A stretch of 34,566 bases of DNA from an uncultured Treponema sp. (GCA_937915735.1 CALGGS010000202.1:1-34566); one strand, 5' to 3'; positions 8,234 through 16,102 are shown, counted from the stretch's first letter. Notes: generated by a model not told the origin, from the letters alone. Program-made: numbers and translations.

Positions 8234-9391
8234 TTAAAGAGTTTCCGTTACAGAGTCCTTTTTTATGGCCGTCTGCACGACAGTTTTTAAGAAATCTCCG
8301 GCGATTTTTACGGCTTCGTCACGGATTTCTGTGTCAAGCGAGGCAAAGGCCTTTATGATTTTTCCTGAATTTTTAAACCAGTCACGGCTTAAATCTGAAT
8401 TAGTGACGGCATTCGTCGAGCCTAAAAGACCGAAAATCGTTTCGACAAACTGCTCGCGCTGAGCCGGAGTAATTTTTTCGAACCAGAGATTGAAGGACTT
8501 AAAGAAAAGCTCGCTTCCGGAATCAAGCCCGTCCTTTTCTTCAAGGGAAATGCCTTTTACGAACCAGGAGAAGGGATTATGCTGCATTACAAGTTTTTCG
8601 TCGCTCAGAACGATTTTTCGCGTCTCATAATGATGAAACAACATTCCGACAATCGAGAACTGAGGAAAAAACGAGCGGATTTTTGATTTTACTGAGAAAA
8701 ATTCATTTGAATCCAGCGATTCCTGAGAAAAACCGGGTCCGTCAAAATTATAAACGGAAGCAAGATTCTTTTTTAACTTTTCGTCTAAATGACTGGCAGA
8801 GTAAATAGCCAGATTTCCGCCCTTTGAATGTCCTCCGACAAAAAGCTCAGCTTTTTTGTAAGTATCTGCGACTTTCTGAAGATAGGCCTTAGCGTCCTCT
8901 TGCGCGGGAACTTTTTCCAAGAATGCCAGATTAAAATCTTCTTTCCAGCCTATAAGAGTGTCATCGGTTCCCCTGAAGGCAACGAAAACCTGCTGTTTTT
9001 CCAAAAGCCCGCCTTCATTAAAAATAAAAGTAGTTGCTGAAAATTGCTCCTCGATTTTTTCGTCATACTCGCTAAGAAAGCCCGTGACTTCAATATCACC
9101 AAAACGAGCAGAGCTGCCTGATTTTTTCAGAAGTTCGTTTGATTTTGGGTCGATTAACATTCCCAAATCACTTCGCTTTTCAAAATCTGAAGAAGCAAAA
9201 AACAGCTTTGAAAGCTCCGAAAGTTTTATTGAAGAGTCAAATGAAGAGGGAGCAAGTTTCGTAAAATTCAGATAGGAAAGCTGACACAAAATAAGGGCGT
9301 CAACCTCATTGAAGGGAGAGACGGCAAAAGGAAGGTCACCACGCCAGTCAAGATAATCACAAATATCTGACTTTGATTTTTTTGTAGACAT
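8234..9391 (-). CDS. DUF2974 (Mbeg1-like) alpha/beta hydrolase
   Basis: A 385-residue protein of the DUF2974 alpha/beta-hydrolase group. The nucleophile elbow is GGHSKGG with Ser189, and an upstream strand motif VFVAFRGTDDTLIGWKEDF (about 136-152) is typical of class 3 lipase-like folds. No signal peptide or membrane helix is evident, so it may be cytoplasmic. The substrate is unknown; lipid or acyl-ester hydrolysis is a family-level guess. It is the first gene of the minus-strand envelope run, 58 bp before the LpoB-like gene. Its ATG has no Shine-Dalgarno site but a TAAAAT box only 6 nt upstream. Confidence 0.75.
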   Translation of the reverse strand: MSTKKSKSDICDYLDWRGDLPFAVSPFNEVDALILCQLSYLNFTKLAPSSFDSSIKLSELSKLFFASSDFEKRSDLGMLIDPKSNELLKKSGSSARFGDIEVTGFLSEYDEKIEEQFSATTFIFNEGGLLEKQQVFVAFRGTDDTLIGWKEDFNLAFLEKVPAQEDAKAYLQKVADTYKKAELFVGGHSKGGNLAIYSASHLDEKLKKNLASVYNFDGPGFSQESLDSNEFFSVKSKIRSFFPQFSIVGMLFHHYETRKIVLSDEKLVMQHNPFSWFVKGISLEEKDGLDSGSELFFKSFNLWFEKITPAQREQFVETIFGLLGSTNAVTNSDLSRDWFKNSGKIIKAFASLDTEIRDEAVKIAGDFLKTVVQTAIKKDSVTETL

Positions 9392-9397
9392 AGTAAC

Positions 9398-9403
9398 ATT
9401 TTA
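9398..9403 (-). promoter_or_regulatory. Possible -10 box for a leaderless DUF2974 transcript
   Basis: On the minus strand TAAAAT ends 6 nt before the ATG at 9391, with no ribosome site between. No convincing -35 box was found, only a T-rich stretch. Confidence 0.45.
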
Positions 9404-9487
9404 TCACAATATTTGTAGAAAAAAAATAAAAAAATCAGTAAGATTGTGCTTTCATTTTCTATAAAAAGTGAAATAAGAGGAGCTAAA

Positions 9488-10849
9488 ATGAAAAAGATTA
9501 TTTCTTGTGTCCTGTCACTTTTAGGACTCGCAGTAATGGCAAACGCTCAGGTTCTCCCATCAGAACAGATGAAAAACACCGCCTGGACAGGTCTTGGTTG
9601 TCCGATTGACGGCGACATTATGTTTTACGGATTCACCGACACTTTTCAATCTCGCTTTGACAGAGGCAAGTTTACCGTAGAAGCAATGCTCAACTGGAGC
9701 TTCCTTTCTTACTACGATGACAACGGAGACATGGATCATTTTGTTTTCGGAACATCAAATCTAAACCCTCTTTCAATAAAATATGGGACAAGAAATGGTG
9801 GATATATAGCCGGAGACAACAAGGTTTCAAGCGCAGAAGCTGCTGACGCCTATGCTGCGACAGGAATAAATCCAAGTGATCAGGCAAATGTCTCAAACAC
9901 AATTCAAGACTCTTACTATGTCAATTTTATTTATCATCTGAACAAGAATTTTGATTTCGGAGTCGGAACAAAGCTTAACTGGCAGGTAGGACCAGCCCCC
10001 CGCTATGGAAGCTGGCTCTGGGAAAGTGACGCTCATGTCAGACAAGGAGGCTTTTCTACAAGCTACGATGACAGAAGCGGAGTTTTATGGACAACATCTT
10101 CAGAAGAAACTCATTCATATAGATTCTCGGTTGACGCTCCGGGAAGCGCAGATGTAGTCGGATTCGTTCCCTATGCAAATAAATACGCAAAAAGAGCGGC
10201 CGGCTTTCGTTTCGTTGCAGACGATAATGTTCTTGAAATCGGTGCGGCACTTCCGAACGGCTTTAACACAGATGATTTTGTCGTAAACTCAGGAATTAAA
10301 TTCGCTCCTGCAGAATGGATTTTGCTTGCCGCAAGCATTGAGGGCGCTTTTGACGATGCGGCAAATTTCTACACTGGCGCAACCCTCGGAATGAAGAATT
10401 TTATTCTTGACCTTTACTTTGCGGCGGACACTCTCTTTACCGATGCAGATGACGACCAGGCCTACGGAACAGGCGCGGCAATTACATTCACAATTCCTAA
10501 CACAAAAATCTCGCTTCGTCCTGAGCTAGGCATAAACTTCTTCCAGAACGACAATTATACTCCTGCCTGGTACACTGGCGCAGAATTCGACCTTCCTTTA
10601 ACAAAACAGCTTGCCTTAAATATCTGGGGCTCATTTGCAGTCGGTTCAAAAGACAAACGCTGGGATGATTCGGACTCAACAAAGGACTGGGGAACGGGTC
10701 ACATAATCGACATTCGTCCAGCCTTAACATTTGACTATTCAAAAAATACAACTTTTGCAGTCTATATAGATTTTGAGCAGAGAACGGCATTTGATGATAT
10801 CAGCCGTCACTGCTGGTCAACAGGTCTTTTCTGGACTTATATTTTCTAA
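9488..10849 (+). CDS. Putative outer-membrane beta-barrel protein
   Basis: A 453-residue exported protein. The ATG at 9488 follows AGAGGAG at 9476-9482 and gives signal peptide MKKIISCVLSLLGLAVMANA, then QV. The body alternates short hydrophobic strands with Asp/Asn/Gly turns, is rich in aromatics, and ends in an aromatic strand closing on Phe (CWSTGLFWTYIF), the usual C-terminal signal of barrel proteins recognised by BAM. No specific family was recognised. It may be a channel or a structural outer-membrane protein; treponemes have several unrelated barrel families. It is transcribed divergently from the DUF2974 gene. Confidence 0.6.
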   Translation: MKKIISCVLSLLGLAVMANAQVLPSEQMKNTAWTGLGCPIDGDIMFYGFTDTFQSRFDRGKFTVEAMLNWSFLSYYDDNGDMDHFVFGTSNLNPLSIKYGTRNGGYIAGDNKVSSAEAADAYAATGINPSDQANVSNTIQDSYYVNFIYHLNKNFDFGVGTKLNWQVGPAPRYGSWLWESDAHVRQGGFSTSYDDRSGVLWTTSSEETHSYRFSVDAPGSADVVGFVPYANKYAKRAAGFRFVADDNVLEIGAALPNGFNTDDFVVNSGIKFAPAEWILLAASIEGAFDDAANFYTGATLGMKNFILDLYFAADTLFTDADDDQAYGTGAAITFTIPNTKISLRPELGINFFQNDNYTPAWYTGAEFDLPLTKQLALNIWGSFAVGSKDKRWDDSDSTKDWGTGHIIDIRPALTFDYSKNTTFAVYIDFEQRTAFDDISRHCWSTGLFWTYIF

Positions 10850-10893
10850 CTTAAAGCGTCATTCGGGCAAAGAGTGTAAGATAAAAACGGCGT

Positions 10894-10935
10894 AAAAAGT
10901 CAAATCGGAAATTGATATTTCCTCATTGACTTTTT
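10894..10935 (+). promoter_or_regulatory. Large stem-loop just upstream of the PurF-like gene
   Basis: Outer arms AAAAAGTCAA (10894-10903) and TTGACTTTTT (10926-10935) are perfectly complementary. Inner arms GGAAAT (10907-10912) and ATTTCC (10917-10922) close a TGAT loop, leaving a 3x3 internal mismatch. The T-run at the end could make it a terminator for the barrel gene. The ribosome site GGGAGGT begins only 3 nt later, so it may also act as an attenuator or translational control element. Confidence 0.6.
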
Positions 10936-10949
10936 ATGGGAGGTATAAA

Positions 10950-12386
10950 ATGGGCGGAATTTTTGGTGTAGTTTCAAAGGATGATTGTTCCTTGGACTTA
11001 TTTTTTGGCGTTGACTATCACTCACATTTGGGAACTCGTCGCGGAGGCCTGGCCGTCTGGCGGCAGGATGAAAAATTCCAGCGGGCGATTCACAATATTC
11101 AGAACTCTCCGTTCCGCACAAAATTCGAAAGGGATATCGAAGAGATGAAAGGTCATGTCGGAATCGGCTGTATTTCTGACTACGAGCCTCAGCCGCTTTT
11201 GGCACGCTCTCACCTTGGGCGATTCGCCGTCACGACTGTCGGAATTGTCACGAACAAGGATGAGCTTGTAAAAGAGCTTATGGATAACGGCGGCGCTTTC
11301 CTTGAAATGAGCGGTGGCGAAATCAACCAGACAGAGCTTATTCTTGCGATGATAAACACCCAAAAAACGATTGTAGACGGAATCCGCTATGTTCAGTCAA
11401 AAGTCAAAGGCTCAATCACGATGCTCGTCGCAACTCCGGAAGGAATTTACGGTGCCCGTGACAAAATGGGGCGAACTCCTCTTCAAATTGGAATCAAAAA
11501 AGATTCAAAAGGCTCAATTCTTGCCCACTGTCTTTCTTTTGAAAGCTTCGCGTACATAAATCTTGGTTACACGGACTTACATGAATTAGGCCCTGCAGAA
11601 ATCGTTTATGTGACAAGTGACCGCTACGAGGTCTTACAGAAACCTCAAAAAGAAATGAAAATCTGTACATTCTTGTGGATTTACTACGGATACCCGACGG
11701 CTTGCTATGAGGGTGTTAATGTCGAGGCAATGCGCTACAACTGCGGAAAATATCTTGCTAAGCGTGACAAAGACGACAATATTCACCCTGATTGTGCGGC
11801 TGGTGTCCCTGACTCAGGAACGGCTCACGCTGTAGGCTACGCAAACGAAGCCGGCATTCCCTTCACCCGCCCCTTCATCAAATACACTCCTACCTGGCCC
11901 CGGTCATTCATGCCAACGAATCAGGAGCAGAGAAATTTAATCGCCCACATGAAGCTTATTCCTGTTCAGCAGCTCATAAAAGACAAGAGCATTTTGCTCA
12001 TTGACGACTCAATCGTCCGGGGAACTCAGCTCCGTGAAACGACAGATTTTCTGTATCAGTCCGGGGCAAAGGAAGTTCATGTCCGCCCTGCCTGTCCGCC
12101 AATCATGTTCGGCTGTAAATACTTGAACTTCTCCCGCTCAAAAAGTGAAATGGACTTAATCGCCCGTCGTGTCGTAAAGCAATTTGAAGGCGACAATGTC
12201 AGCGAAGAAGTTCTGGCAAAATATTGTGACCCTGACACTCCTGAATACGCAAAAATGCAGGAAGAAATCCGAAAGCAGCTTCACTTTACGACGCTCCGCT
12301 TCCACCGCTTAGACGATATGCTTGACAGCACAGGTCTCGACCACTCAAAGCTCTGCACTTACTGCTGGAATGGTAGGGAGCGTTAA
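10950..12386 (+). CDS. PurF-like amidophosphoribosyltransferase lacking the nucleophile Cys
   Basis: A 478-residue protein with the full two-domain layout of glutamine PRPP amidotransferase (first committed step of purine synthesis). The N-terminal Ntn-type domain has HSHLGTRRGGLAVW and GIGCISD, and the PRPP-binding loop is ILLIDDSIVRGTQL at about residues 348-361. The usual start MCGIFG, whose Cys is the glutaminase nucleophile, is here MGGIFG: codon 2 is GGC where TGC is expected. The ATG at 10950 has a strong GGGAGG site, and no upstream extension supplies a Cys. Cysteines at ICTF, FGCKY and LCTYC sit where B. subtilis-type enzymes bind a 4Fe-4S cluster. It may use free ammonia, be regulatory, or have another reaction. 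It has its own terminator. Confidence 0.8.
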   Translation: MGGIFGVVSKDDCSLDLFFGVDYHSHLGTRRGGLAVWRQDEKFQRAIHNIQNSPFRTKFERDIEEMKGHVGIGCISDYEPQPLLARSHLGRFAVTTVGIVTNKDELVKELMDNGGAFLEMSGGEINQTELILAMINTQKTIVDGIRYVQSKVKGSITMLVATPEGIYGARDKMGRTPLQIGIKKDSKGSILAHCLSFESFAYINLGYTDLHELGPAEIVYVTSDRYEVLQKPQKEMKICTFLWIYYGYPTACYEGVNVEAMRYNCGKYLAKRDKDDNIHPDCAAGVPDSGTAHAVGYANEAGIPFTRPFIKYTPTWPRSFMPTNQEQRNLIAHMKLIPVQQLIKDKSILLIDDSIVRGTQLRETTDFLYQSGAKEVHVRPACPPIMFGCKYLNFSRSKSEMDLIARRVVKQFEGDNVSEEVLAKYCDPDTPEYAKMQEEIRKQLHFTTLRFHRLDDMLDSTGLDHSKLCTYCWNGRER

Positions 12387-12409
12387 AAAATCGCACGAGG
12401 TGCGATTTT
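12387..12409 (+). terminator. Rho-independent terminator after the PurF-like gene
   Basis: A perfect 9-bp stem, AAAATCGCA (12387-12395) and TGCGATTTT (12401-12409), with a 5-nt loop, begins immediately after the stop codon and ends in TTTTA. Confidence 0.75.
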
Positions 12410-12456
12410 AGCGACTCTCGGTGAGAGCTGTGCTCGAACCGCGGAAGGGAGTGAAA

Positions 12457-12493
12457 AAAATAGGCTGCCCTGTTTTGAAGGACAGCCTATTTT
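12457..12493 (-). terminator. Terminator of adk
   Basis: Arms 12457-12471 and 12479-12493 pair over 15 positions. The single C/A mismatch on the plus strand becomes a G-U pair in minus-strand RNA, and the minus-strand copy runs straight into U residues. It lies 18 bp beyond the adk stop, so it belongs to adk. Confidence 0.8.
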
Positions 12494-12510
12494 ATTTCCA
12501 ACTAGCTCCG

Positions 12511-13143
12511 TTATTTCTGCGGGAATTTTGCCTTAAATTCAGCCAAAACCTTTTCTGGAGCCGGCTTTGCGTCAACATCTACGAGATTTCCTTTGTTTTT
12601 GTAGAAATCAATGAGAGGCGCGGTTGACTCGCGGTAAACTTCAAGACGATGCTGAATTGCCTCAGTCTTGTCGTCATCTCTTGTGTAAAGCTCGCCGCCA
12701 CATTTGTCGCATTTTCCGCTGACTTTTGGCGGATTGAATTTTATATGGAACATCTGGCCACAGTCTTTACAGCAAACTCGTCCGCCAAGTCGCTCAACTA
12801 CGGCATTGTCTTCAATGTCAAAATTTACGGCAGCATCTATTTTTGCAAATGTGTCGAGGGCTTGGGCCTGTGGAATAGTGCGCGGAAAGCCGTCCAAAAT
12901 GTAGCCGTTTTTTGTGTCATCTTTTGAAAGACGGTCTTTTACAAGTCCGATTGTAATTTCATCGCTAACCAAGCCACCTGCATCGATGATTGCCTTCGCT
13001 TTTTTTCCAAGTTCAGTTCCGTTTTTAATGTTCTCGCGGAAAATATCTCCCGTTGAGATATGTGGAATTGAGTAAGCGGCAGCAACTTCCTTAGCAAGAG
13101 TGCCTTTTCCGGCCCCTGGTGGTCCTAAAAAAATAAAATTCAT
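12511..13143 (-). CDS. adk: Adenylate kinase
   Basis: A 210-residue adenylate kinase (ATP + AMP to 2 ADP). The P-loop GPPGAGKGT is at residues 7-15, followed by the AMP-binding HISTGDIFRENI and the LVSDEI and LDGFPRTIPQAQAL motifs. The lid carries four cysteines in two pairs (CCKDC and CDKC), the zinc-binding type seen in Gram-positive bacteria and some others. Length is normal. The ATG at 13143 follows GGAG with good spacing. The gene has a good promoter at 13197-13225 and a hairpin at the start of its leader. It is separated from dnaX by about 120 bp. Confidence 0.95.
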   Translation of the reverse strand: MNFIFLGPPGAGKGTLAKEVAAAYSIPHISTGDIFRENIKNGTELGKKAKAIIDAGGLVSDEITIGLVKDRLSKDDTKNGYILDGFPRTIPQAQALDTFAKIDAAVNFDIEDNAVVERLGGRVCCKDCGQMFHIKFNPPKVSGKCDKCGGELYTRDDDKTEAIQHRLEVYRESTAPLIDFYKNKGNLVDVDAKPAPEKVLAEFKAKFPQK

Positions 13144-13159
13144 AATGTAACTCCATTTT

Positions 13160-13187
13160 TCTCAAGGAACATCTAAGTTCCCTGAGA
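13160..13187 (-). promoter_or_regulatory. 5'-leader hairpin of adk
   Basis: On the minus strand TCTCAGGGAAC pairs with GTTCCTTGAGA around a 6-nt loop. The only irregular pair is G-U in minus-strand RNA, so the structure is better in adk mRNA than on the other strand. The predicted start site lies just before it and the ribosome site just after, so it could be a 5'-end stabilising hairpin. Confidence 0.55.
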
Positions 13188-13196
13188 TTTTCGTAA

Positions 13197-13225
13197 ATAC
13201 TAGCATAAAGGCTCTTTTTTGTCAG
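13197..13225 (-). promoter_or_regulatory. Candidate promoter of adk
   Basis: On the minus strand a -35 box CTGACA (13225-13220) and a -10 box TAGTAT (13202-13197) are separated by 17 bp. Each matches the sigma-70 consensus at five of six positions. Confidence 0.6.
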
Positions 13226-13233
13226 TAAAAAAT

Positions 13234-13268
13234 ACAAGGATGTGTTTTTTCACAAGGATGTGTTTTTA
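13234..13268. repeat. Short tandem repeat at the dnaX 3' end
   Basis: ACAAGGATGTGTTTTT occurs at 13234-13249 and again at 13252-13267. The second copy overlaps the dnaX stop codon. Each contains a small CACA/TGTG-type inverted repeat followed by T residues on the plus strand. Confidence 0.6.
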
Positions 13269-15095
13269 GTCCATATAGTCCTCTGTGCTTTCTTCTGATG
13301 TGTCTTCGTGGGTTTGATTTTCGCTTTGCTCACTCTGAGCGTTCTGCTTGTCGGCGGCAATTTCCTGCTCAGTTTTCTTTGAGTGCCCCGTAATCTGACC
13401 TTTAAAAACATCGCACAAAATTTTTACGGAAGCCGGAGCGGTCTGCTCGATTGGAGGAGACTGAACAACCTGCCTTAGGTTGACTTCAAATTGAATTTGC
13501 TCACCGAGCAATGCAGAAAGAGATTTTGCAATATCAGCCTTATGAGAATCAATCTGCATTTTTAGATAAGATGATGAAACTACGGTAGAAACCCTTCCGC
13601 TTGACCTTATCCATTCGCCTGTCTGCAGCAAGGAAGTTCCAATCATAGGATTGCTTACAGAAAGCTCTTTTATTGCAAGAGAACGGAAATCAGAGGAATT
13701 GTTGACTTGAACTGAAGGTGCCACCGCTGTTTGTTGAGGCGGTACAGCTCCGCCGTCGCTAAAAGATTGCTGATTTACAGGGGCTGGTGCCGGATTTTCT
13801 TCCCGAGGAAGCTCCGTAATCACTCGATTAAGAAAAGGATTCCCGCTCTTTTGGGGAGCATCTCCGCCAGTCATTGCAGGGCTTGCACTTCCTGTCATTA
13901 CAGGGCCCGTCCCTCCTGTCATTGTCGGGCTTGACCCGACAATCTTGTTCCCCGCCATCAAAAGGCTTTTCGCTTCGTCAATCGCTTTTTTGACTTCGGA
14001 GGGCGAAACATACTGATTCAGCCAGCTTAACCTTGAAAAAGCAAGCTCAAGCTCATAGCGAGGAGAAAGCGAATAGCGGATGTCCCGGTAAAGCTGTAAA
14101 AGCAAAGAAAGGGCTCGTTCAAGCTGAATCGGATTCCAGCTTTGCAAAACAATTTGAGAAAATCGTTCGCGAGACTGTCCTAGCAAGGATTCCTTTGTAA
14201 TTCCAGAGCGGATAAGCAGAAGAGAGCGAAGGTAATCCGTGCAGTTTACGATAAATTGCTCAATGGAAACTCCGTTCTGCAAGAATTCGTCGATTTTTAA
14301 AAGAGCGTCCTCCGCCTTGTTTTGGGCGGCATCTTCAAAAATCGCATTGAGCCTGTCAACTCCGACAAGGCCGAGCTTGTCACGGATTTTGTCGTAAGTA
14401 ATATGGTCGCCGGAAAAAGCGGCAACCTGATCAAAAAGAGTGTAAGCGTCACGCACTGAGCCAGTTGATTCCCGTGCGACCCAGTAAAGAGCTTCGTCAT
14501 CTGCCTTAATGTTGATTTCTGCGGCAGCCTCTGCCAAAAGCTGCTTTACGCGTTCAATCGGAACTAAACGGAAATTAAACTGCTGACAGCGGGATTTTAT
14601 GGTTGCGGGAACCTTCTGCAATTCTGTAGTAGCAAAAATGAAAATACAGTATGAAGGCGGTTCCTCGATGGTTTTTAAGAGAGCGTTGAAGGCCGAAGTC
14701 GAAAGCATGTGAACTTCGTCGATGATGTAGATTTTGTATCGGGAGCTTTGAGGAGGAAAAAGTACCTCATCCTTGATTTGCCGGACATCGTTTACAGAAG
14801 TATTTGAAGCACCGTCGATTTCGATTACATCAGTGCTGGCGCCACGGGTAATTTCCTGACACTGCTGACAAACGCCACAGGGAGTTGCAGTAGGGCCATT
14901 CGCGCAATTTAAAGCCTTTGCCAAAATTCGGGCAGTTGAGGTTTTACCACAGCCACGGGGTCCCGAAAAAAGATAGGCATGAGCAATTTTTTGTGATTGA
15001 ATCGCATTTTTGAGCGTTTCGGCAACGAATTCCTGACCGGCAAGAGCTTCAAAAGCCTGCGGGCGACGACGGGTCGCAGTTACTTCATAAGACAT
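13266..15095 (-). CDS. dnaX: DNA polymerase III subunit gamma/tau
   Basis: A 609-residue clamp-loader ATPase. From the start MSYEVTATRRRP, Walker A is GPRGCGKTS at about 45-53, and the zinc-binding cysteines are C64, C73, C76 and C79. IIDEVHMLSTSAFNALLKTIEEPP and the SRC sensor region (ATIKSRCQQFNFR) follow. The C-terminal third is low-complexity and ends in an acidic tail. I place the start at 15095 and not at the in-frame ATG at 15113, because a promoter (TTGTAA, 17 bp, TAAAAT) has its -10 box at 15108-15103; the upstream ATG would lie between the boxes. Residues about 384-411 are encoded by an absorbed palindromic repeat (13867-13944), reading as MTGG/MTGS repeats. It is divergent from prmC with 59 bp between start codons. 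Confidence 0.93.
   Translation of the reverse strand: MSYEVTATRRRPQAFEALAGQEFVAETLKNAIQSQKIAHAYLFSGPRGCGKTSTARILAKALNCANGPTATPCGVCQQCQEITRGASTDVIEIDGASNTSVNDVRQIKDEVLFPPQSSRYKIYIIDEVHMLSTSAFNALLKTIEEPPSYCIFIFATTELQKVPATIKSRCQQFNFRLVPIERVKQLLAEAAAEINIKADDEALYWVARESTGSVRDAYTLFDQVAAFSGDHITYDKIRDKLGLVGVDRLNAIFEDAAQNKAEDALLKIDEFLQNGVSIEQFIVNCTDYLRSLLLIRSGITKESLLGQSRERFSQIVLQSWNPIQLERALSLLLQLYRDIRYSLSPRYELELAFSRLSWLNQYVSPSEVKKAIDEAKSLLMAGNKIVGSSPTMTGGTGPVMTGSASPAMTGGDAPQKSGNPFLNRVITELPREENPAPAPVNQQSFSDGGAVPPQQTAVAPSVQVNNSSDFRSLAIKELSVSNPMIGTSLLQTGEWIRSSGRVSTVVSSSYLKMQIDSHKADIAKSLSALLGEQIQFEVNLRQVVQSPPIEQTAPASVKILCDVFKGQITGHSKKTEQEIAADKQNAQSEQSENQTHEDTSEESTEDYMD
13867..13944. repeat. CTTGA-loop palindromic repeat units inside dnaX
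   Basis: Three head-to-tail units begin C-C-(A/T)-GTCATT: 13867-13890, 13891-13914 and 13915-13944. The third is a full palindrome: ATTGTCGGG (13921-13929), loop CTTGA, CCCGACAAT (13935-13943). It has the loop and flanks of the intergenic units in the elements at 22478 and 33431, but a different stem with compensating changes on both arms. The first two are decayed 24-bp units. Because 24 is a multiple of three, the reading frame stays open. Confidence 0.8.
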
Positions 15096-15102
15096 AGAAA
15101 AC

Positions 15103-15131
15103 ATTTTATCCAAAAAACTAGATTTTTACAA
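15103..15131 (-). promoter_or_regulatory. Candidate dnaX promoter (leaderless)
   Basis: On the minus strand, -35 TTGTAA (15131-15126), a 17-bp spacer, and -10 TAAAAT (15108-15103). The ATG at 15095 follows after 7 nt with no ribosome site, so transcription should begin at or next to the start codon. Confidence 0.6.
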
Positions 15132-15141
15132 TTAGAGCGGG

Positions 15142-15147
15142 TACAAT
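15142..15147 (+). promoter_or_regulatory. Possible -10 box of prmC
   Basis: TACAAT lies 7 nt before the prmC ATG at 15155 with no clear ribosome site. No good -35 box was found; TAGATT at 15119-15124 has the right spacing only. Confidence 0.4.
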
Positions 15148-15154
15148 TCACGGA

Positions 15155-16102
15155 ATGACAATCCAAGAAGCAAAAATTTTCGGCAAAAAAGAGCTTATAT
15201 CTTCTCCGACGCCATCTCTCGATGCAGAGGTTATTCTTCAATTCATAATGAATCTAGATAAAACACATCTTCTTCTTGAACGAGATAAAATTCTTTCACA
15301 AGAACAAGAATACGCTTTTCAATCGGCAATCAAAAAAAGGAAAACGGGGCTTCCGGTCGCTTACATCACAAATCACAAGGAATTTTTCGGCTACGATTTT
15401 TATGTCACTCCAGATGTTTTGATTCCAAAACCAGACACAGAGCTTTTAGTAGAGCTTGCCCTTGAAACTCTCGAAGATAAATTCCGCGCAAGTTACGAAA
15501 AAACCGGCCTTCACAGTGATTTTATTCCGTCAGTCTGCGATATGTGCGCGGGAAGCGGCTGCGTAGGGCTTTCAATCCTAAAAACTATAAACAGCCCTGA
15601 GCGAAGCGAAAAAGATGCCAAGAGGTCTGTAAAACTCTCTCTGGTCGACATAAGCGAAAAAGCACTTGAAGTCGCTAAAATCAATGGGGACCGCCTTCTC
15701 AATTCTCCCCCCTCAATACTCAATACTCCCAACTTCATTCAGTCCAACTTATTCGAGAATATTCCTCAAAGCTTTGATTTAATCGTCACGAATCCGCCTT
15801 ATGTTCCTCACACAGAAAGCCTTGAGCTTTTAAAAGACGGCAGAAGTGAGCCGCTTTTAGCCCTTGACGGTGATGTAAATGAAAATGGCGAGCCAAGCGG
15901 CAGCAACGACGGATTGTCGCTAATCCGCAGGCTTATCCCGCAATGCTACGAGCATTTAAATCCAAAGGGGCTCTTAATAATGGAAACCGGAGAATATAAT
16001 GCCGAAGAAACAGGGCGGCTTTTCAAAAAAACTGGCTTCCGCTCAGTCCGAATAGAATACGATATGAACGAAATGCCGCGGGATGTCATAGGGGTAAAAT
16101 AA
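15155..16102 (+). CDS. prmC: Release-factor glutamine methyltransferase
   Basis: A 315-residue PrmC/HemK protein that methylates the glutamine of the GGQ motif in peptide release factors. It has the N-terminal helical domain, the PVAYITNHKEFFGYDFYVTPDVLIPKPDTELLVE linker, the SAM-binding stretch VCDMCAGSGCVGLSIL (about 127-142), and the catalytic motif NPPY at 213-216. Compared with a typical PrmC of about 280 residues it carries small Asn/Ser/Pro-rich insertions (around ERSEKDAKRSVK and RLLNSPPSILNTPN). It is divergent from dnaX and precedes the ABC ATPase by 60 bp. Confidence 0.9.
   Translation: MTIQEAKIFGKKELISSPTPSLDAEVILQFIMNLDKTHLLLERDKILSQEQEYAFQSAIKKRKTGLPVAYITNHKEFFGYDFYVTPDVLIPKPDTELLVELALETLEDKFRASYEKTGLHSDFIPSVCDMCAGSGCVGLSILKTINSPERSEKDAKRSVKLSLVDISEKALEVAKINGDRLLNSPPSILNTPNFIQSNLFENIPQSFDLIVTNPPYVPHTESLELLKDGRSEPLLALDGDVNENGEPSGSNDGLSLIRRLIPQCYEHLNPKGLLIMETGEYNAEETGRLFKKTGFRSVRIEYDMNEMPRDVIGVK

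Noticed and set aside
12411..12452. Possible small RNA or tRNA remnant after the PurF-like gene
   Set aside because: Only a 5-bp CTCTC/GAGAG hairpin (12415-12427) is present; no cloverleaf or other RNA signature.
13867..13944. CRISPR-like array in dnaX
   Set aside because: The units are adjacent 24-bp degenerate copies with no spacers and lie in an open coding frame.
15093..15113. Upstream ATG for dnaX at 15113
   Set aside because: It falls between the -35 and -10 boxes of the best dnaX promoter, and family members align from MSYEV.
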